Assembly: GCF_010389155.1 (NCBI RefSeq)
Contig: NC_057768.1
Span: 15,683,664 to 15,747,663 of the forward strand
Source of the DNA: Erigeron canadensis
Taxonomy: Eukaryota > Streptophyta > Magnoliopsida > Asterales > Asteraceae
Direction: 5' to 3'
Length of the DNA: 64,000 nt
Shown here: piece after piece, positions 1 to 11,380 of the stretch
Layout: every line of letters starts with the position of its first letter
Numbering within the stretch: position 1 is the stretch's first letter
Program-made: the position numbers and the translations under genes
Notes under the pieces: model-generated
Database searches by the model: none
What the model was told of the DNA's origin: nothing
Seen by the model: the letters and a program-made list of their open reading frames with translations, nothing else

Positions 1-829
1 GATCATGAGTGGCTAAACGTTTAATCATCCACTTTGATGTAATGAGATGAATGATGTGATTGCAATATTTTTAATTCAAAAGAGTTTATTTAATTATCGT
101 TTTTCTGTGATCTTGATGATTTTAATTCTTTTTGTTAATTAAATATGATATTGGTTGCATATATTTCTTCGTTGGTGGTACCAGTTGAATGTGTATGTGA
201 TTTTAAAACGGTTACTTGTCTATGAGTAATTATCACTAGTTCATGGTATGATAGTGAATATCATTTTAAGAAAAGATTAATTTTGTCAACGTGATTGATA
301 GCGGTTGGTGGTACCACGTTATTGTCACATAGGTGCAATTGATAATTCGATAGTCAATAAAACTAATTGTTGGAAGAGTTGTCTTTGCTTTGGTGTTACC
401 GGCTTGGGTAATTTAATTAGCAATTAGGTGATTCGGTATCTTGTTCACGGTTGGTGGTACCATGTGAGCACCTTAATCTCGTCACGATTATCTAACTCTA
501 GAGAATTTGTTAATTAAATGCAATCACATTTGAAGTCGAGGGAAGTCAAGGTGGATGACTTTTAATTATATTGTCTGAAGTTCTTTTTAATTTTATGCAA
601 TCTGTCTTGCATATCAATTTTTACTTTTATTGTCAAAAAGGATTTTCGAAATAATACCTGTTTTCCAAACCATTTCATAGAACAACTAGTCATATCCAAT
701 CCCTGCGAACGAACACGGACTTACCTCATAACTATATTATAAACGATCGGGTCCACTGCCCGTAAGTGCGTAGTAGTGAGTTTGTAGGTGAATCTAGATT
801 ATAAATTTAAAGCTCGATTTAGCACACCA
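1..829 (+). mobile_element. LTR tail of an Athila/Tat-like Ty3-gypsy element
   Basis: Noncoding, AT-rich sequence with no credible gene. It carries three irregularly spaced copies of TTGGTGGTACCA at 172-183, 305-316 and 451-462, about 130-145 bp apart. The last 130 bases (from about 700) resemble the U5/leader end of plant Athila/Tat-type LTRs, where a similar run normally precedes a tRNA primer site starting TGGCGCC. Here the sequence ends at ACACCA (829) and passes directly into LINE coding sequence with no primer site. The element therefore looks truncated or a solo LTR whose 5' end lies outside the window. The family assignment rests on remembered resemblance and is tentative. Confidence 0.4.
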
Positions 830-2726
830 AACCCCTAAGTAACGAACCAGAAGCTGGCCTTCGTCAAACTGCGTGAAAGTTAATATATCATTCTTTACCG
901 AAGCCGGAGCATTACAAAAGAATGTAAGACTTTTAGGTAAACTTGGGGCTAGCCCGGACATTTCCTTGAACTCATTAAGAGAATCCATGATCACTTTAGC
1001 TAAAGTCGAATCACCATGGGCAAACAAAATTAAATCATCAATAAAGCACACATTAACAATTTGATACTGATCACAACCCTTATAAAATTTGAGGCCCTGC
1101 TCAGTTACCACAGCATGTTGTAGAATCAAAGAGAGCACCTCCATAACAAGTGTAAAAAGATAAGGTGACATAGGAACACCCTGTATGAGCTCCTCTTCCC
1201 ATCAAAGAATCCATAAAGATTCCCGTTGATGCTAATAGATTATGCAGGGGAAGTAAGAGAAGCCATAGTCCAAATAACTTTGGAGGAAAACCAAATCGGA
1301 GCAAAATACGTCTTAAAAAACTCCAATCAACAGTATCATAAGCTTTCTGGATATCCACTTTGAAAGCACACCGAGATGGACCCTTTTAAGTGATACCGAT
1401 GCATAAGCTCCTGAGTCAGCAAAATATTATTTGAAATGCTACGACCCGGTATAAAAGCCAACTGATTAGTACTCACCACATCATCCAAGCCCTCTTTCAA
1501 TCTATTAGTAAGGATCTTACTGATACACTTATATAACACATTGCAACACGAAATAGGCCGGTAGTCAGTATCTATAGAAGGAGAGGACACCTTTGGAATT
1601 AACGCAATAATAGAATTATGAATAAAAGAAGAGTTAGAGTCTCCCGCCTTAAGCCATTCGATTTTTGATTTCTGTTTAAGAAACATCTCTTCATCCATAG
1701 AAGCATCACGAAACACCTATAGGCACCTCACTTCCTTTTCTTGCAGTTGAGGGTTTAAGGGATCACTGTCAATTGCATGCTGAACTTCATCTAGAGCCTC
1801 CCTAGCTTGAGAAACCTTAACATGAAGATTCCCTTGCTTAAAAAGGAGACCATGCATAGGTGCTTTCATAGCTCTCAGCATCTTAACTAATCTGAACATA
1901 TGATGCCCCTGATACAAATCAATCCAATGTTGCCTCATTAAAAGAAGAGACTCAGGTTTCTTAGCCAAGAAGTTAGCAAATTTAAATGGTTTAGGCCTAC
2001 TATGTGATAATGAAGGTAGTTTGAGTACATAAGGAGAGTGATCCGAAACTCTATTAGGCTGAAATAGCGCACATGCAGTAGGAAAAGCATCAATGAAGCC
2101 AACATTACTCATAACCCTATCAATTTTCTTGAAGATACCATTGCCATTCCTCAGTTTCAGGTTCCAAGTAAAGTGGACTCCCGAACAATTAATGTCAAAG
2201 ACCTCTATCCTCTCTACACACTCTTTAAAATCACGCATTCTAATACTAATAGAAGAAGAGCCATGAAGGCTATCTTCCAGATTCAGAGCAGAATTAAAGT
2301 CTCCAAGAATTACCCAAGGACGATCATGGACAAAGACCTTATGTACACACAAGTTTTGCCATAATTCACGTCTCTTCATATAATAATTATAAACATATAC
2401 AAAGGAACAAAAGAGTGCCTTTTGCTCAAGTTTAAATATAATCTGAACATGCATAACCTGATCCGTCTAAGAGATTACCATAACATCAACGAGTACACTA
2501 TTCCAACCAACAATGATTCGTGTACCCTTATCAAAAGCACTAGCATTCAAATCCAATCCCATAACCGGCATACCTTCCTACATACATTAGCAAGAGACGA
2601 AGAATCCACATGGGATTCCATTATAGCACAAACAGATAAACGGTGTTCTTCCATCACAAAAGGAACCTCCTTTTGTTTTAGGAGACGGTTCAATCCCCTT
2701 ATATTCCAGGAAGCTATACTACCCAT
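830..2726 (-). pseudogene. LINE ORF2: endonuclease-reverse transcriptase, degenerate
   Basis: ORF2 starts at the ATG at 2726 with MGSIASWNIRGLN, the usual opening of plant LINE endonucleases. GDFN and SDHSP, typical of AP-type endonucleases, follow in the 2454-1717 stretch. The RT part shows DYRPISCCNVLYKCISKIL, AFIPGRSISNNI, DIQKAYDTVDW and an FIDD box where YADD/FADD is expected, then YLGV, where homology stops at 830. Frame changes occur near 2500, 1716, 1350 and 1180. The endonuclease linker (AGDSNSSFIHN) runs straight into the RT segment IIALIPKV, so roughly 150 residues between them are deleted. Members of this family are usually above 1,200 residues. This copy cannot encode a working enzyme. 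Confidence 0.85.
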
Positions 2727-2737
2727 TGGACACCTTG

Positions 2738-4428
2738 TCAGAGGGAGTAATTGCCCCCCTTTACAGTATCCTCAGGCCTATCAACATCAGCCATATATTG
2801 AGCCGACTCATCAAATATCGTAGCAACCTCATCTTCATCTAAATCATAACCTTTTGTTTGCTTCCTAGCCTCTTCTTTTGATGGAGCAGTGAAGAGTGGG
2901 TCATTAAACCCCTTTCCATAATCTGACAGGAGATCATAAGAGTTCTTCATTTCAATGTTACCCTTAGGAGAAGATGTCGAGGTAGATGCACCATTATTGG
3001 GTTTAGGCTGATTGCTAACCGGTCCATATACCACCTTTTGCTTCTGGTTATTCATATAAAACCCCTTATTAGGATTGCCTTTCTTTTTTCCTACCTTTTG
3101 AAACCCATCTGCATCAACCACTGGAGGAATGCCTTGGTTCGGAACCTTTTTAGGAGCTTTAGGGAATTGATTCCCCTCATGGCCGAATACACAACATGCA
3201 GCACATCCTGGTGGTTTCCACTCATACTCAACTCGCATAATCTCCTTTGAGTACCCATCACCTTCCAAGTCCGGTATCGCAATTGATAAATCATTAGCAA
3301 ATTCACATGAAGCTGATATTTCTATTAATGCACGTGCATAACTACTTCTTCCCCAGGACTCCGAACACATATCAGATGTATAACTATCCAGCATCTTCGG
3401 GTTACCAAGTTTAGAAGCAATAATACTCAATCCCTCATCCGTGTATGCAGCAATTGGAACATCATGAATTTTCACCCAAACTGCAATATCCTTAACATCA
3501 TCCTTCTGAAGTTTGGCACTTGGAGACCAGATATTAAGGAAAACTGGCATACTACGTATCAACCATGGACCACCCTCTAGTACATCAACCATCCCCTTCT
3601 TATCATTAAACTTGAAGAAAAAAAACCCATTTGCGTTCATCATTATTTTTTGCAAACCAAACTTTGTCCAATATGTCTTAGCATAGTATTCAACCACCGG
3701 GTATGCTAGACGTTTACCTAAGAAGTAACCAAACAAGGTATTAGCAAATTTATTCTGGGCTATTCGAACAGATTCTTTCGACAAAACAACATCAAATCCC
3801 TCCTTAGCAAATGGATTATCTATTTTCTTGAAATTGATGACCTTTTTCAGAGAATTAGCTTTGAGTTTGGCAACATACGATATCTTCTCCTGAGTCTTTT
3901 CTCCTTCAACAGTCGTATCAACAGGTTGCTCAATGTTTTTCTCATTTGTTTCCTTATATCCATCAGGTTGTTTTCCAAACCCACATCATCCACAAGCGGA
4001 TCAGGTTGGGTTGGAGCAAAAGAGAATTCAGGTTTTTTCTTGCAATTATCATCCCTGACCGGTGAATTTCCCTTCGCATCAGCAGCATGTAAAATGTCAT
4101 TCTTCCCATCTGTATCAACATTATTCTCCGACTTAAATGAATCTACACTAGAAGTTTTAGGGGTAGAATCATTACTACCACCTGGTTCATTCGTCGTTTC
4201 CACATTCACTGTAGGTTTAACAACATCAGGTGTGCTAACCTTCTTCACAGGGCTTGGATTCCGATTCCCTCCTTTCTTCTTTTTACCAGATATTGTCTCA
4301 ACAGGTGGCTGATTAGATCCACCACCAGCTTTTAATCGATTAATTCTATCTTCTATCTCTTTATAATTAAAATCCCAATCTCTCTTCATACACAAAAGTA
4401 ACCATGCAGCAAGATTCGAAAGGAACAA
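2738..4428 (-). pseudogene. LINE ORF1: DUF4283-type RNA-binding protein, broken
   Basis: The first part (4428-3847) is a low-complexity Lys/Ser/Pro-rich N-terminus. The second (3784-2738, 348 codons) carries a DUF4283-like domain: NGFFFFKFNDKKGM, then GGPWLIRSMPVFLNIW, then a conserved VWVKIHDVP. It is followed by a zinc knuckle of the form CAACCVFGHEGNQF, in which the final Cys of CX2CX4HX4C is replaced by Phe. ORF1 proteins of plant LINEs coat the element RNA. One frame break near 3800-3850 separates the halves. The LINE assignment is secure from position and domain order. Confidence 0.8.
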
Positions 4429-4829
4429 ATGAACAGCAACGAAAATAAAACCCTAACTCTAGAGGAAAACCCTACGCCATGATCGATCCCCTTATATGAT
4501 TAGATACCCAGGTTAATTCAAAGAAACTAACACGTAGAATCCAAAAGAACCAAGGATGATAACCAAAAAGAAAAGATCAAGAACCGTAAACCTAGAGCGG
4601 CGACAAGAAAAAAGAAAAAACGAAAAAAAAACCCTAAAACGATCACAAACAGCTAACCTAGATCAAGATTACGATCAGATTCCATTGAATAAGATGATAA
4701 TCACGATTAGATAGGCTGAATAGGGACAAATTAGGGTTAGAAAAAGAGGATGCAGGTCGCCATTCTAGAGAGAGAGAAATAGGGTTTTTTTAACCAAAAG
4801 AAGTCAAGGTTCCTTGAGAAATGAGAGTT

Positions 4830-5442
4830 CCTCTTTGATATACTCTACAACTTCTTTAGTACCTTACTTCAGGTTGTTCATCGTGATATACTGATCTTGC
4901 TTGTATGACTGGGGAACAAATCTCTTCTGCATAACTTCTTTCAGCTTGGACCAGGTCTTAATTTTGCTTTTACCCTTATATTCTCTTTCAGATTTCATAT
5001 TATCATACCAGGATGAAGCATACTTTTTCAACCTAATAATGGCAACTTTAAAGCTTTTCTTATCATCATAACCATTTATGTCCATTATTCTATCCATAAC
5101 TTGAACCCATACAAAGAACTCTTCTGGGTTAGAAGAACCAATGGAATCTGGTGGATCTATCTTGATATCTTTCATGTCATCAACCTTATGCCTCCTAAGC
5201 CTTCTTCTAGGCTGATTAGACTCATCAGAATCATTAGAAGATCTGGGTGTACCGTCAGATCTCTCACTAGGACCTTGAGAATCATCATCTCTTTCACAAA
5301 CAACACGCTCTCTATTCAACCTTAAACCACCATCTTCTAATAGATTAAGAACTCTACCAAGTGTTTTTTATAGATCTTCAATTTGTCTATCCCTCCTAGC
5401 ATTATGAGCTTCTTCTAATGTCATATTTTTTCTAAAAGCCAT
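4830..5442 (-). pseudogene. Ty3-gypsy gag, truncated (copy 1)
   Basis: The gag starts at 5442 (MAFRKNMTLEEAHNARRDR), has an early stop after IEDL, and then stays open to about 4864. It carries the retrotransposon gag core: DPPDSIGSSNPEEFFVW, then YASSWYDNMK, TWSKLKEVMQKRFVPQSY. It lines up residue by residue with the copy-4 gag at 54956-56110. The C-terminal half and the zinc knuckle are lost at the LINE junction. Non-functional. Confidence 0.85.
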
Positions 5443-5576
5443 TAATCTTCAACAAAGCAATACCAACAATAACAAATCTAAACAAAACGAAATACAACTC
5501 CAACAGATCTAATCTAACCCAACAAACCAAACAATAACCAAGGACTAAAAGATTAAGAAACCTTTTTGTAAACCTG

Positions 5577-5588
5577 GCTCTGATACCA
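5577..5588 (-). other. Primer binding site (initiator tRNA-Met), gypsy copy 1
   Basis: On the minus strand TGGTATCAGAGC lies four bases after the LTR end. It matches the 3' end of plant initiator tRNA-Met, the usual primer for minus-strand DNA synthesis in many plant LTR elements. An identical site is at 54808-54819 in copy 4. Confidence 0.85.
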
Positions 5589-5592
5589 AATT

Positions 5593-6677
5593 TGATGCTT
5601 AAAACACGCAATAACTCAAGCACAGCGGAAATTAAATAAAATGGAATTAGATATTTTTGGTATTTTCTGGATTTTATGAAATAAACAACAAAACAAAACG
5701 ATAAATAAAAGGATAGATAAAATAATCCATTACCAAGATTCGTAAAGGCCAAGCCACCGGAATCAAGGATAAAGGAAACACTCCAACCCACCACTATGTT
5801 TGATAAAGGTCTAGCCACCACAAACACAGGTAAAGGAATCGAAGATTTTGGATCTCACCACTATAATTGATAAAGGACGAACCATCACAATTATAGATAA
5901 TGGGATCACTCCAAACCACCATTATCAAAGATCTATAAAGGTAAATGAAGATTTTGGATAAAAAATATAGGTTGCTCTATTAATTTCATTCAACAACATA
6001 ATCTGATTTACAATGAGAAATACAACCCCTATATATAGATAAAACTATTTCCTAGGAGTTATCGAAATAATAATAATAATAATAATAAAATAATAAAAAG
6101 TTGTCATGTGCAAAGGACAACCACTAATTTATTAGCCAATGGGAAATGGACAGACAAAACTTCTAGAAAGATTCCTTTTGTAAGAGGACCCACAAACCGT
6201 TAGAAATAACGTGGCTACTCACTCTTCCTTGTCTTCTTCTTCGACAGCTATCATTCTTCCTTTATTTGGACCCCATAATCATGCGACAGACACAAACTTT
6301 ATTAGGCAACTTGAAAGTGACATCTAGACTTCCACTGGAGACTTTAAATCTGGAGCAGTCATTAGTAGACTTGACTGGGGCTGGTCACTGGAGTGCTTCA
6401 GTGGAGAACGTTATTGGTGGACTTCTGGAAAGCTTCACTGGAGGATCACTACTGGTAATATCTGGAGCAATATGCCACTGGAGAAGGGTCACTACTGGCG
6501 ACTGGACTGGTTCAGGAAATACATGTCTAAAATGGGCGACAACTACAGAATCAACATTGCTTGTTCTAGTGGCATTATCTGGCCAGTTCTCCCCACTTCA
6601 CTTAATTTCTCCATTTCAATTGGGTTTCCCAGTTCACTTGCTTTCTCCAGTTCAGTGAACCTGGACATTCTGCATCA
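5593..6677 (-). repeat. Long terminal repeat of gypsy copy 1
   Basis: 1,085 bp bounded by TGATGCAGAATG (starting at 6677 on the minus strand) and AAGCATCA (ending at 5593), giving TGAT...ATCA termini. A TATA-type promoter, TATATATAGGGG on the minus strand, is at about 6026-6037. The internal side continues into the primer site at 5577-5588, which marks this as the 5' LTR. Confidence 0.85.
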
Positions 6678-6998
6678 ACTACGCATCGTCACGAACCGGT
6701 TGTGCCACGAAGCGCGTGGGTCACGAAGACTCACATCATTATCACACGGCCTCATTGATGAGCTATGTTACAGAGGGTAATCTATTGGAACGACGTCTCC
6801 TATATAGGCTAGCCGAAATAAGGTCCGAATATTCATATCAAGATCTGACTTTTCCCTACAAAAAAAGAGGCTACATCTCCATAGGTAGAGTATAAAAACA
6901 TCACGATTAAGGAAGAATGTTTTCCCCATATCTTAAAGATCTCTTCGCTACCACACAGCCTTTAGATTGGAAGACCTCTTTCATGCTATATAGTAGCC

Positions 6999-8330
6999 TT
7001 GACCCCGAAGGCCCGTCCGCAGATCTTCCGGAGCCCGGGGTCGAAGGATCCCGCATGCCTTAGATAGCCTCAGGTCCGAAGGCATGCGTGACTAGTAAAA
7101 AAGGAGAGCTTCAAAGGACTTGCCTGCGCGGTATTGGGATGTGACGGTGGGACTCACCTCGTCGGTATGATTGTCTTTTATGTTCTGATTACTGCAAGAA
7201 GCTGAAAATTGATTGTTAAGGACATGCGATTTCTTATTTTATATAAAATGGCTTTACCCGAATGAACCCTTCTTCTAAAGAAAAAGAGTGACTTCAGCCC
7301 TTCTCTTTTAAGACAATGGCAAAAGTAAGTGAAGAGGGCGCTATTTAACAGTGGTAGGGGAGTTCATCCTTACTTAGCATCACGTGCGACTTTGGTCAAG
7401 AGCAGCGCCTCAGACTCACTGGTATGGCAAAGCCCTAGGCTAGCGATTGACTTAGGCGCAATAGCCTGTTTGAATAGAATTGTAAACCGGCCTATCGCTA
7501 CACCTGATCTGTTTACTTACTCTTATGCCACTAACGCGCCCCTTTGTCAAATAGTAAACTTCTGATCGACTTCCGCCGGGTTGGTTGCTTGCTTCCAATG
7601 CCCTAAGCAAGAGGTCCCATACTGTCCTGTCCTGAACAAGAACGTGAACTCGAACAATTAGCTTTACTTTAGCTACATGGACAGTTTTACCGACCTAACA
7701 AGAAACTACAACTGGAATCCTGTTATCCTATTTATTCCCATGATGAAGGCTCAATTGTTTTAAAAAGTGGATTATCATATAGGAAAAAAAGGATACTACT
7801 ACTTATAAGTCGAGTGGCCCTAACAACTGCTTAACTGATCTTATTGAATAGATTGGCTTCAGCGAACCTACTTCTACTTCTTAGATGAAGCATTAAACAG
7901 CCTCGGCCCCGAAGGCCTATCCGCAGATCTTCCAGAGCTCGGATCCGAATGATCCCGCATGCCTTATATAGCCTTAGGTCTGAAGGCCCATCCAGAGACA
8001 TTACATAGCCTTGTATTTGAAGGCCTATTCGCAAACCTTCCAAAGAAGATCTCGTAGATCCTACAAAGCTCAGATCCGAAGCTCCAGATGCAGCTTAGGT
8101 CCCGCATACCTTTCAGGTCTGAAGGCCCATCCTTAGACCTTACATAGAGTTATGTCCAAAGGCCCATCCGCAGCTCAGATCCCGCAGATCCTCCAAAGCT
8201 CGGATCCAAAGGTCCAGAAACAGCTCAGACCCTGTAAAGCTTACGAAGCTCAGATCTCGAAGGTCAATCCGCAGGCCTTCCGTAACTCAAGGTCCTAAAG
8301 GTTCCCTAAAACCTTCATAAACCCCTTAAA
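6999..8330. repeat. Degenerate repeat field with GAAGGCCCATCCGCAGATC-like units
   Basis: Two blocks (about 6999-7090 and 7900-8330) share variants of GAAGGCCYRTCCGCAGATC, CGGATCCGAAGG and ATCCCGCATGCCTTA, repeated at irregular 30-80 bp spacing. The blocks are more GC-rich than their surroundings. Between them lies a stretch (about 7130-7830) without these motifs. Such arrays are common in the untranslated regions of Tat-lineage elements, which is the likely source here. Confidence 0.55.
7130..7830. other. Segment of foreign character, possibly organellar (NUMT)
   Basis: No gene is visible. The segment interrupts the repeat field, is less AT-rich than the flanks, and reads like plant mitochondrial spacer (mixed GC, runs such as CCCTAGGCTAGCGATTGAC and CCTAAGCAAGAGGTCCC). 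It contains none of the CCGCAGATC motifs. A short open frame at 7329-7565 has no recognisable domain. The organellar origin is only an impression from composition. Confidence 0.25.
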
Positions 8331-8683
8331 GATTTTCACCAGCTCAGAGCCCAAAAATCGAATGCATTTCACAAGAAGAATCCGACTACGTAGCTCCGTT
8401 TGTCGATCGTGCAAAGAAGATCCGGATTTATGGATAACCTCCACCACTAAGAACCGTTATCCAAACTACCCGAAAGGTGAAAACGCTTATACTAGCCTTT
8501 CCAAAGAAGGTGTATATATTCGAGAGAACCGCAAGGATTAATCTTGGCATACCAAGGAAACACCTCGGTTTTAGCCATAAAAAACCAGGAGCAAAAGATG
8601 CTCAAAGGTGCGAAACTTTCATCACATATTATGCACATACCACCTATGATACATAGTCTATAAACAAGTCGTGTTATGAAGAG

Positions 8684-9170
8684 GTGAGTAGACGAACTCC
8701 CCTTGGTCCTCTGAGCAAACAAAATAAACTCCGAAATGAAGCATCACCATTCGGCCAAGCCTTTGGTACCGAAGTCGTGGTACTAGCCAAATTCCAAATA
8801 CCGACACATGCAATGCTAAATACTGAAGGAAACATGGAGGAACTCAAAGTTGACCTAAAATCTCTTGAAGAATGAAGAGAAAATACGGCCATTGGAGACA
8901 CAATGTTCGAAAAGAAAGCCAAGGGGGGCTAGAACAAAAGAGTTAATCCTACGACGTTCAAAACCGGCGACTGTGTATTTTGGATAAACAGCACTAGCAT
9001 CACGTAAAATCAATGAAGGATGAGAAAGACGTGGGACGACCTACACATACTCCAAAACCACCTACGGCAACAGAGCGTACTAGTTAAAAATCATCGAAGG
9101 GGGTCCGGTTGATAAGACCTGGAATCAATCTTACATAAAGGATTGAATTTGCGTAAGTTCCATAAAACTC
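8684..9170 (+). pseudogene. Integrase C-terminal remnant (Tat-like gypsy)
   Basis: The plus-strand reading contains FGQAFGTEVVVLAKFQIPT, matching the 'SLVYGTEAVIPAEIG' segment of Tat-type integrases. It then shows NKRVNPTTFKTGDCVFW, matching the KRVRPTSFKVGDYVLR region. It closes with GPVDKTWNQSYIKD, matching the terminal RTWNISNLRKYY. Stops interrupt it at several places, for example at about 8873. No catalytic residues are retained. Confidence 0.65.
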
Positions 9171-10100
9171 TGTGATGATATACCCTCCCAGCGATTTGCA
9201 GGACCTGTCACACGAAAGAACAGTAAGACGTTACAACACGAATGTTGTCCGTAACGAAGGCTTTCGCAGAAGATAAAGAAGGTAAGAGTTGTCCCCTTAT
9301 AAACTCGGGATTTGATTTTATCACTTAAATCCAGTAAAGAACGAAAGAATCCTCCTGGACTATTATAGCCTAAGACTTAGGTAAACTCTAAAGAGGCTTA
9401 ACTTTTCCTCCAAAATAAATTCTCTCTATAAAAAAGAATCCTAAAGACCTCTCAAGGCATTCATAAAGCTACTTGCCTTGATTATTCAATAAAGCGAAAG
9501 CCCTTACGAGGGACACCGCATTACAAAAGACCAATAGTTTTAAAAAGACCAATAGTCTTACATATATCAGGCTATGCGCCTAAATTATTCAAAAATAAGC
9601 ATAAAGTCCCATGGGGACAATACATTATTCAAAAGACTAATTGTCTCAATATTCAAAAAGAGGGTCGCTACCTCGGAAAATGCAAAGACGCAACCAAGAG
9701 GGAACAAGCTGACAAGGACGCCCGAACAGACACCCCAACGCACGCGCATAAATACATGCAAAATATAGCATGAAGATAATATTGGTTTGATGCGTAAAGT
9801 CCCAATATAAAAAAAACATTTGAAAGATAGAATGAGGCAAAAAGCCAAAGAAAAAGTACCGGGATTTCACACGCAACAATGCGGAGGCCCAAGATCAGGT
9901 ATAACAGTTATACCATCAACAAATTTACTGATAGACTGCTAATTTCAAGATAGCATACTCTGGAGGCCCTTCGAGACGAAGCAGGTTCAGGAGCGCACAG
10001 CACAGGATCAATCTCAAGATCCCTGGCAAAAGTCTCACAAACATATGACACAAGTCTAATATAAATGAGCAATTACGGGTCCATGAGATTACGTGACAGA

Positions 10101-10259
10101 AGTATGCCACGCCAGAGGCTTCGCAACAAAGAGTATTCCAGCCCCAAGGGCTTCGCAATGAAGAGTATGCCATTGCAAAAGGCTTTGCAACAAAAAAGTA
10201 TGCCAAAGCCAAAAGCTTCGCATCGAAGAGTGTATCAGCGCCAAAGACTATGTAACAAA
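10101..10259 (+). repeat. 31-bp minisatellite, about five units
   Basis: About five head-to-tail units of 31-33 bp. The consensus begins AGTATGCCA, followed by a variable CCAA/CCAG section and then GGCTTCGCAACAAAG. Units diverge by a few bases each. A short open frame over it (10065-10328) is a by-product of the repeat. Tandem arrays of this kind are typical of untranslated regions of Tat-like gypsy elements. Confidence 0.75.
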
Positions 10260-10894
10260 GACCGTGCTTCCAAGCATCATCGAGGATGGAAAGCAGTTGA
10301 CCCTCGGAGCCTATGGAATGATGCATAATGATCATGCTACATAGATATTCATAGCTTATGAAGCCGGCGACAACCACATTTCCATCGTAATAAAAGATCT
10401 CAGGGGGAGAGTCTAGCGAATATCTCATTGATTACTGATACGTAGCCTCTACTTAAAAGAATAAAAACTATAAGTAGCAATTACCACCCCCTGACAATCA
10501 CAATGAAACAAAATCCTTCGTAAACACCAACCAAGTTTACGTGCTTGCGAATAGGAATAGAGCATCATGAAAGATGAGACGTCTTGATCCTATTGTGGCA
10601 CAAACCCATTTCTCTCTCATCCAATGAGGACTTATCCTTAGAAACATTATAAAGTTTTTACATGGCATTATTACACGATTATAAAAACCATTGGAGCTAT
10701 TGAATTATTTATCTTTGCAAACTCGTTATGAAACCTAAATCCAACTCCCCAAAGAGTGAATCACAAACTCTGTAATGGTGAAAAAAGAAAATGATGAGTA
10801 GTGTATTAATTTGCAAAGAAGACAAAGACAGTACAGACTTTTACAAGCAAGATGCTGTCCGGGCCAAAGAATGCAGGGGTTGTGTATTAGCGCC

Positions 10895-11380
10895 TGTTTG
10901 ACAAAGCATTTGCCACACATATTGGCAAAAACTTAGAATTTTACATGAATGACATTGTATGGATGAAGAACTCTTATAAAATATTTGGGAGACCTTCGGA
11001 AACCTCTGAACAATAAACCCAATCCGAATAAATGCTCATTCAGAGTGAAGGAAGGAAAATTCCTAGGGTATTATAACAGCAACAAAGGGATACACCTTAA
11101 TCCCTCGACTGTTGACAAATTAAAACAGGTCTCTCCACCAAAGACAACAAAAGAAGTCCATAGCCTAAACGGGGAAGGTAACTTATTTCGAAGAAAAAAG
11201 ACTTACAAAACAATAATAATACAAAAATTGAAGACAGCGACGGTCGGAGCAGATCAAATGGAAAATAAAAGCAGCGATATGATACAGCGGCCACTAAAAA
11301 CCCCTAACCGCCGATATAGCATCTCGAGATATGTAACGACTGAGAAATTGATTTCTGGGATATAAGGAATTTATCCTGGA
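10895..11380 (+). pseudogene. Reverse transcriptase remnant (Tat-like gypsy)
   Basis: The translated remnant reads DKAFATHIGKNLEFYMNDIV, corresponding to the 'QIGRNLEVYVDDIVIKS' region. It then gives LNPNKCSFRVKEGKFLGY and KTTKEVHSLNGEG (PRTLKEVQSLNGK in intact copies). The catalytic YVDD box is altered to YMND. The fragment ends about 70 bases before the polypurine tract and LTR, although RT normally lies thousands of bases from the 3' LTR, so an internal deletion is likely. Confidence 0.75.

Larger units (their letters stand above)
830..4800 (-). mobile_element. LINE (L1-type non-LTR retrotransposon), broken
   Basis: A minus-strand L1-like LINE. Read from the right, it has an untranslated leader (about 4800-4430) with AAAAAAACCCTATTTCTCTC near its start, then ORF1 (4428-2738) and ORF2 (2726 to 830), which holds an apurinic endonuclease and a reverse transcriptase. 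The two ORFs are separated by about 11 bases. The 3' part of the RT, the C-terminal zinc finger, the 3' UTR and the poly(A) tail are missing because the LTR tail at 1-829 begins where the RT stops. The 5' end abuts a gypsy gag fragment. Several stops, frameshifts and an internal deletion make it non-functional. Confidence 0.85.
4830..6677 (-). mobile_element. Ty3-gypsy fragment, copy 1: LTR, primer site and partial gag
   Basis: Minus-strand 5' part of a gypsy element of the family that recurs at 31883, 51210 and 53775. It contains a full LTR (6677 down to 5593), a tRNA-iMet primer site and gag (5442 to about 4830). Homology to the copy-4 gag ends inside the codons following MNNLK, where the LINE leader begins. 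This LTR is visibly more diverged from the other copies than they are from one another, so this is the oldest copy in the window. Confidence 0.85.

Noticed and set aside
2422..2823. 133-codon plus-strand frame
   Set aside because: It is the complement of the LINE endonuclease N-terminus; the minus strand reads MGSIASWNIRGLN at the same place.
5432..5827. 131-codon hydrophobic frame across the LTR/gag boundary of gypsy copy 1
   Set aside because: It covers the LTR end, the primer site and the leader, with no known domain; its hydrophobicity comes from T-rich sequence.
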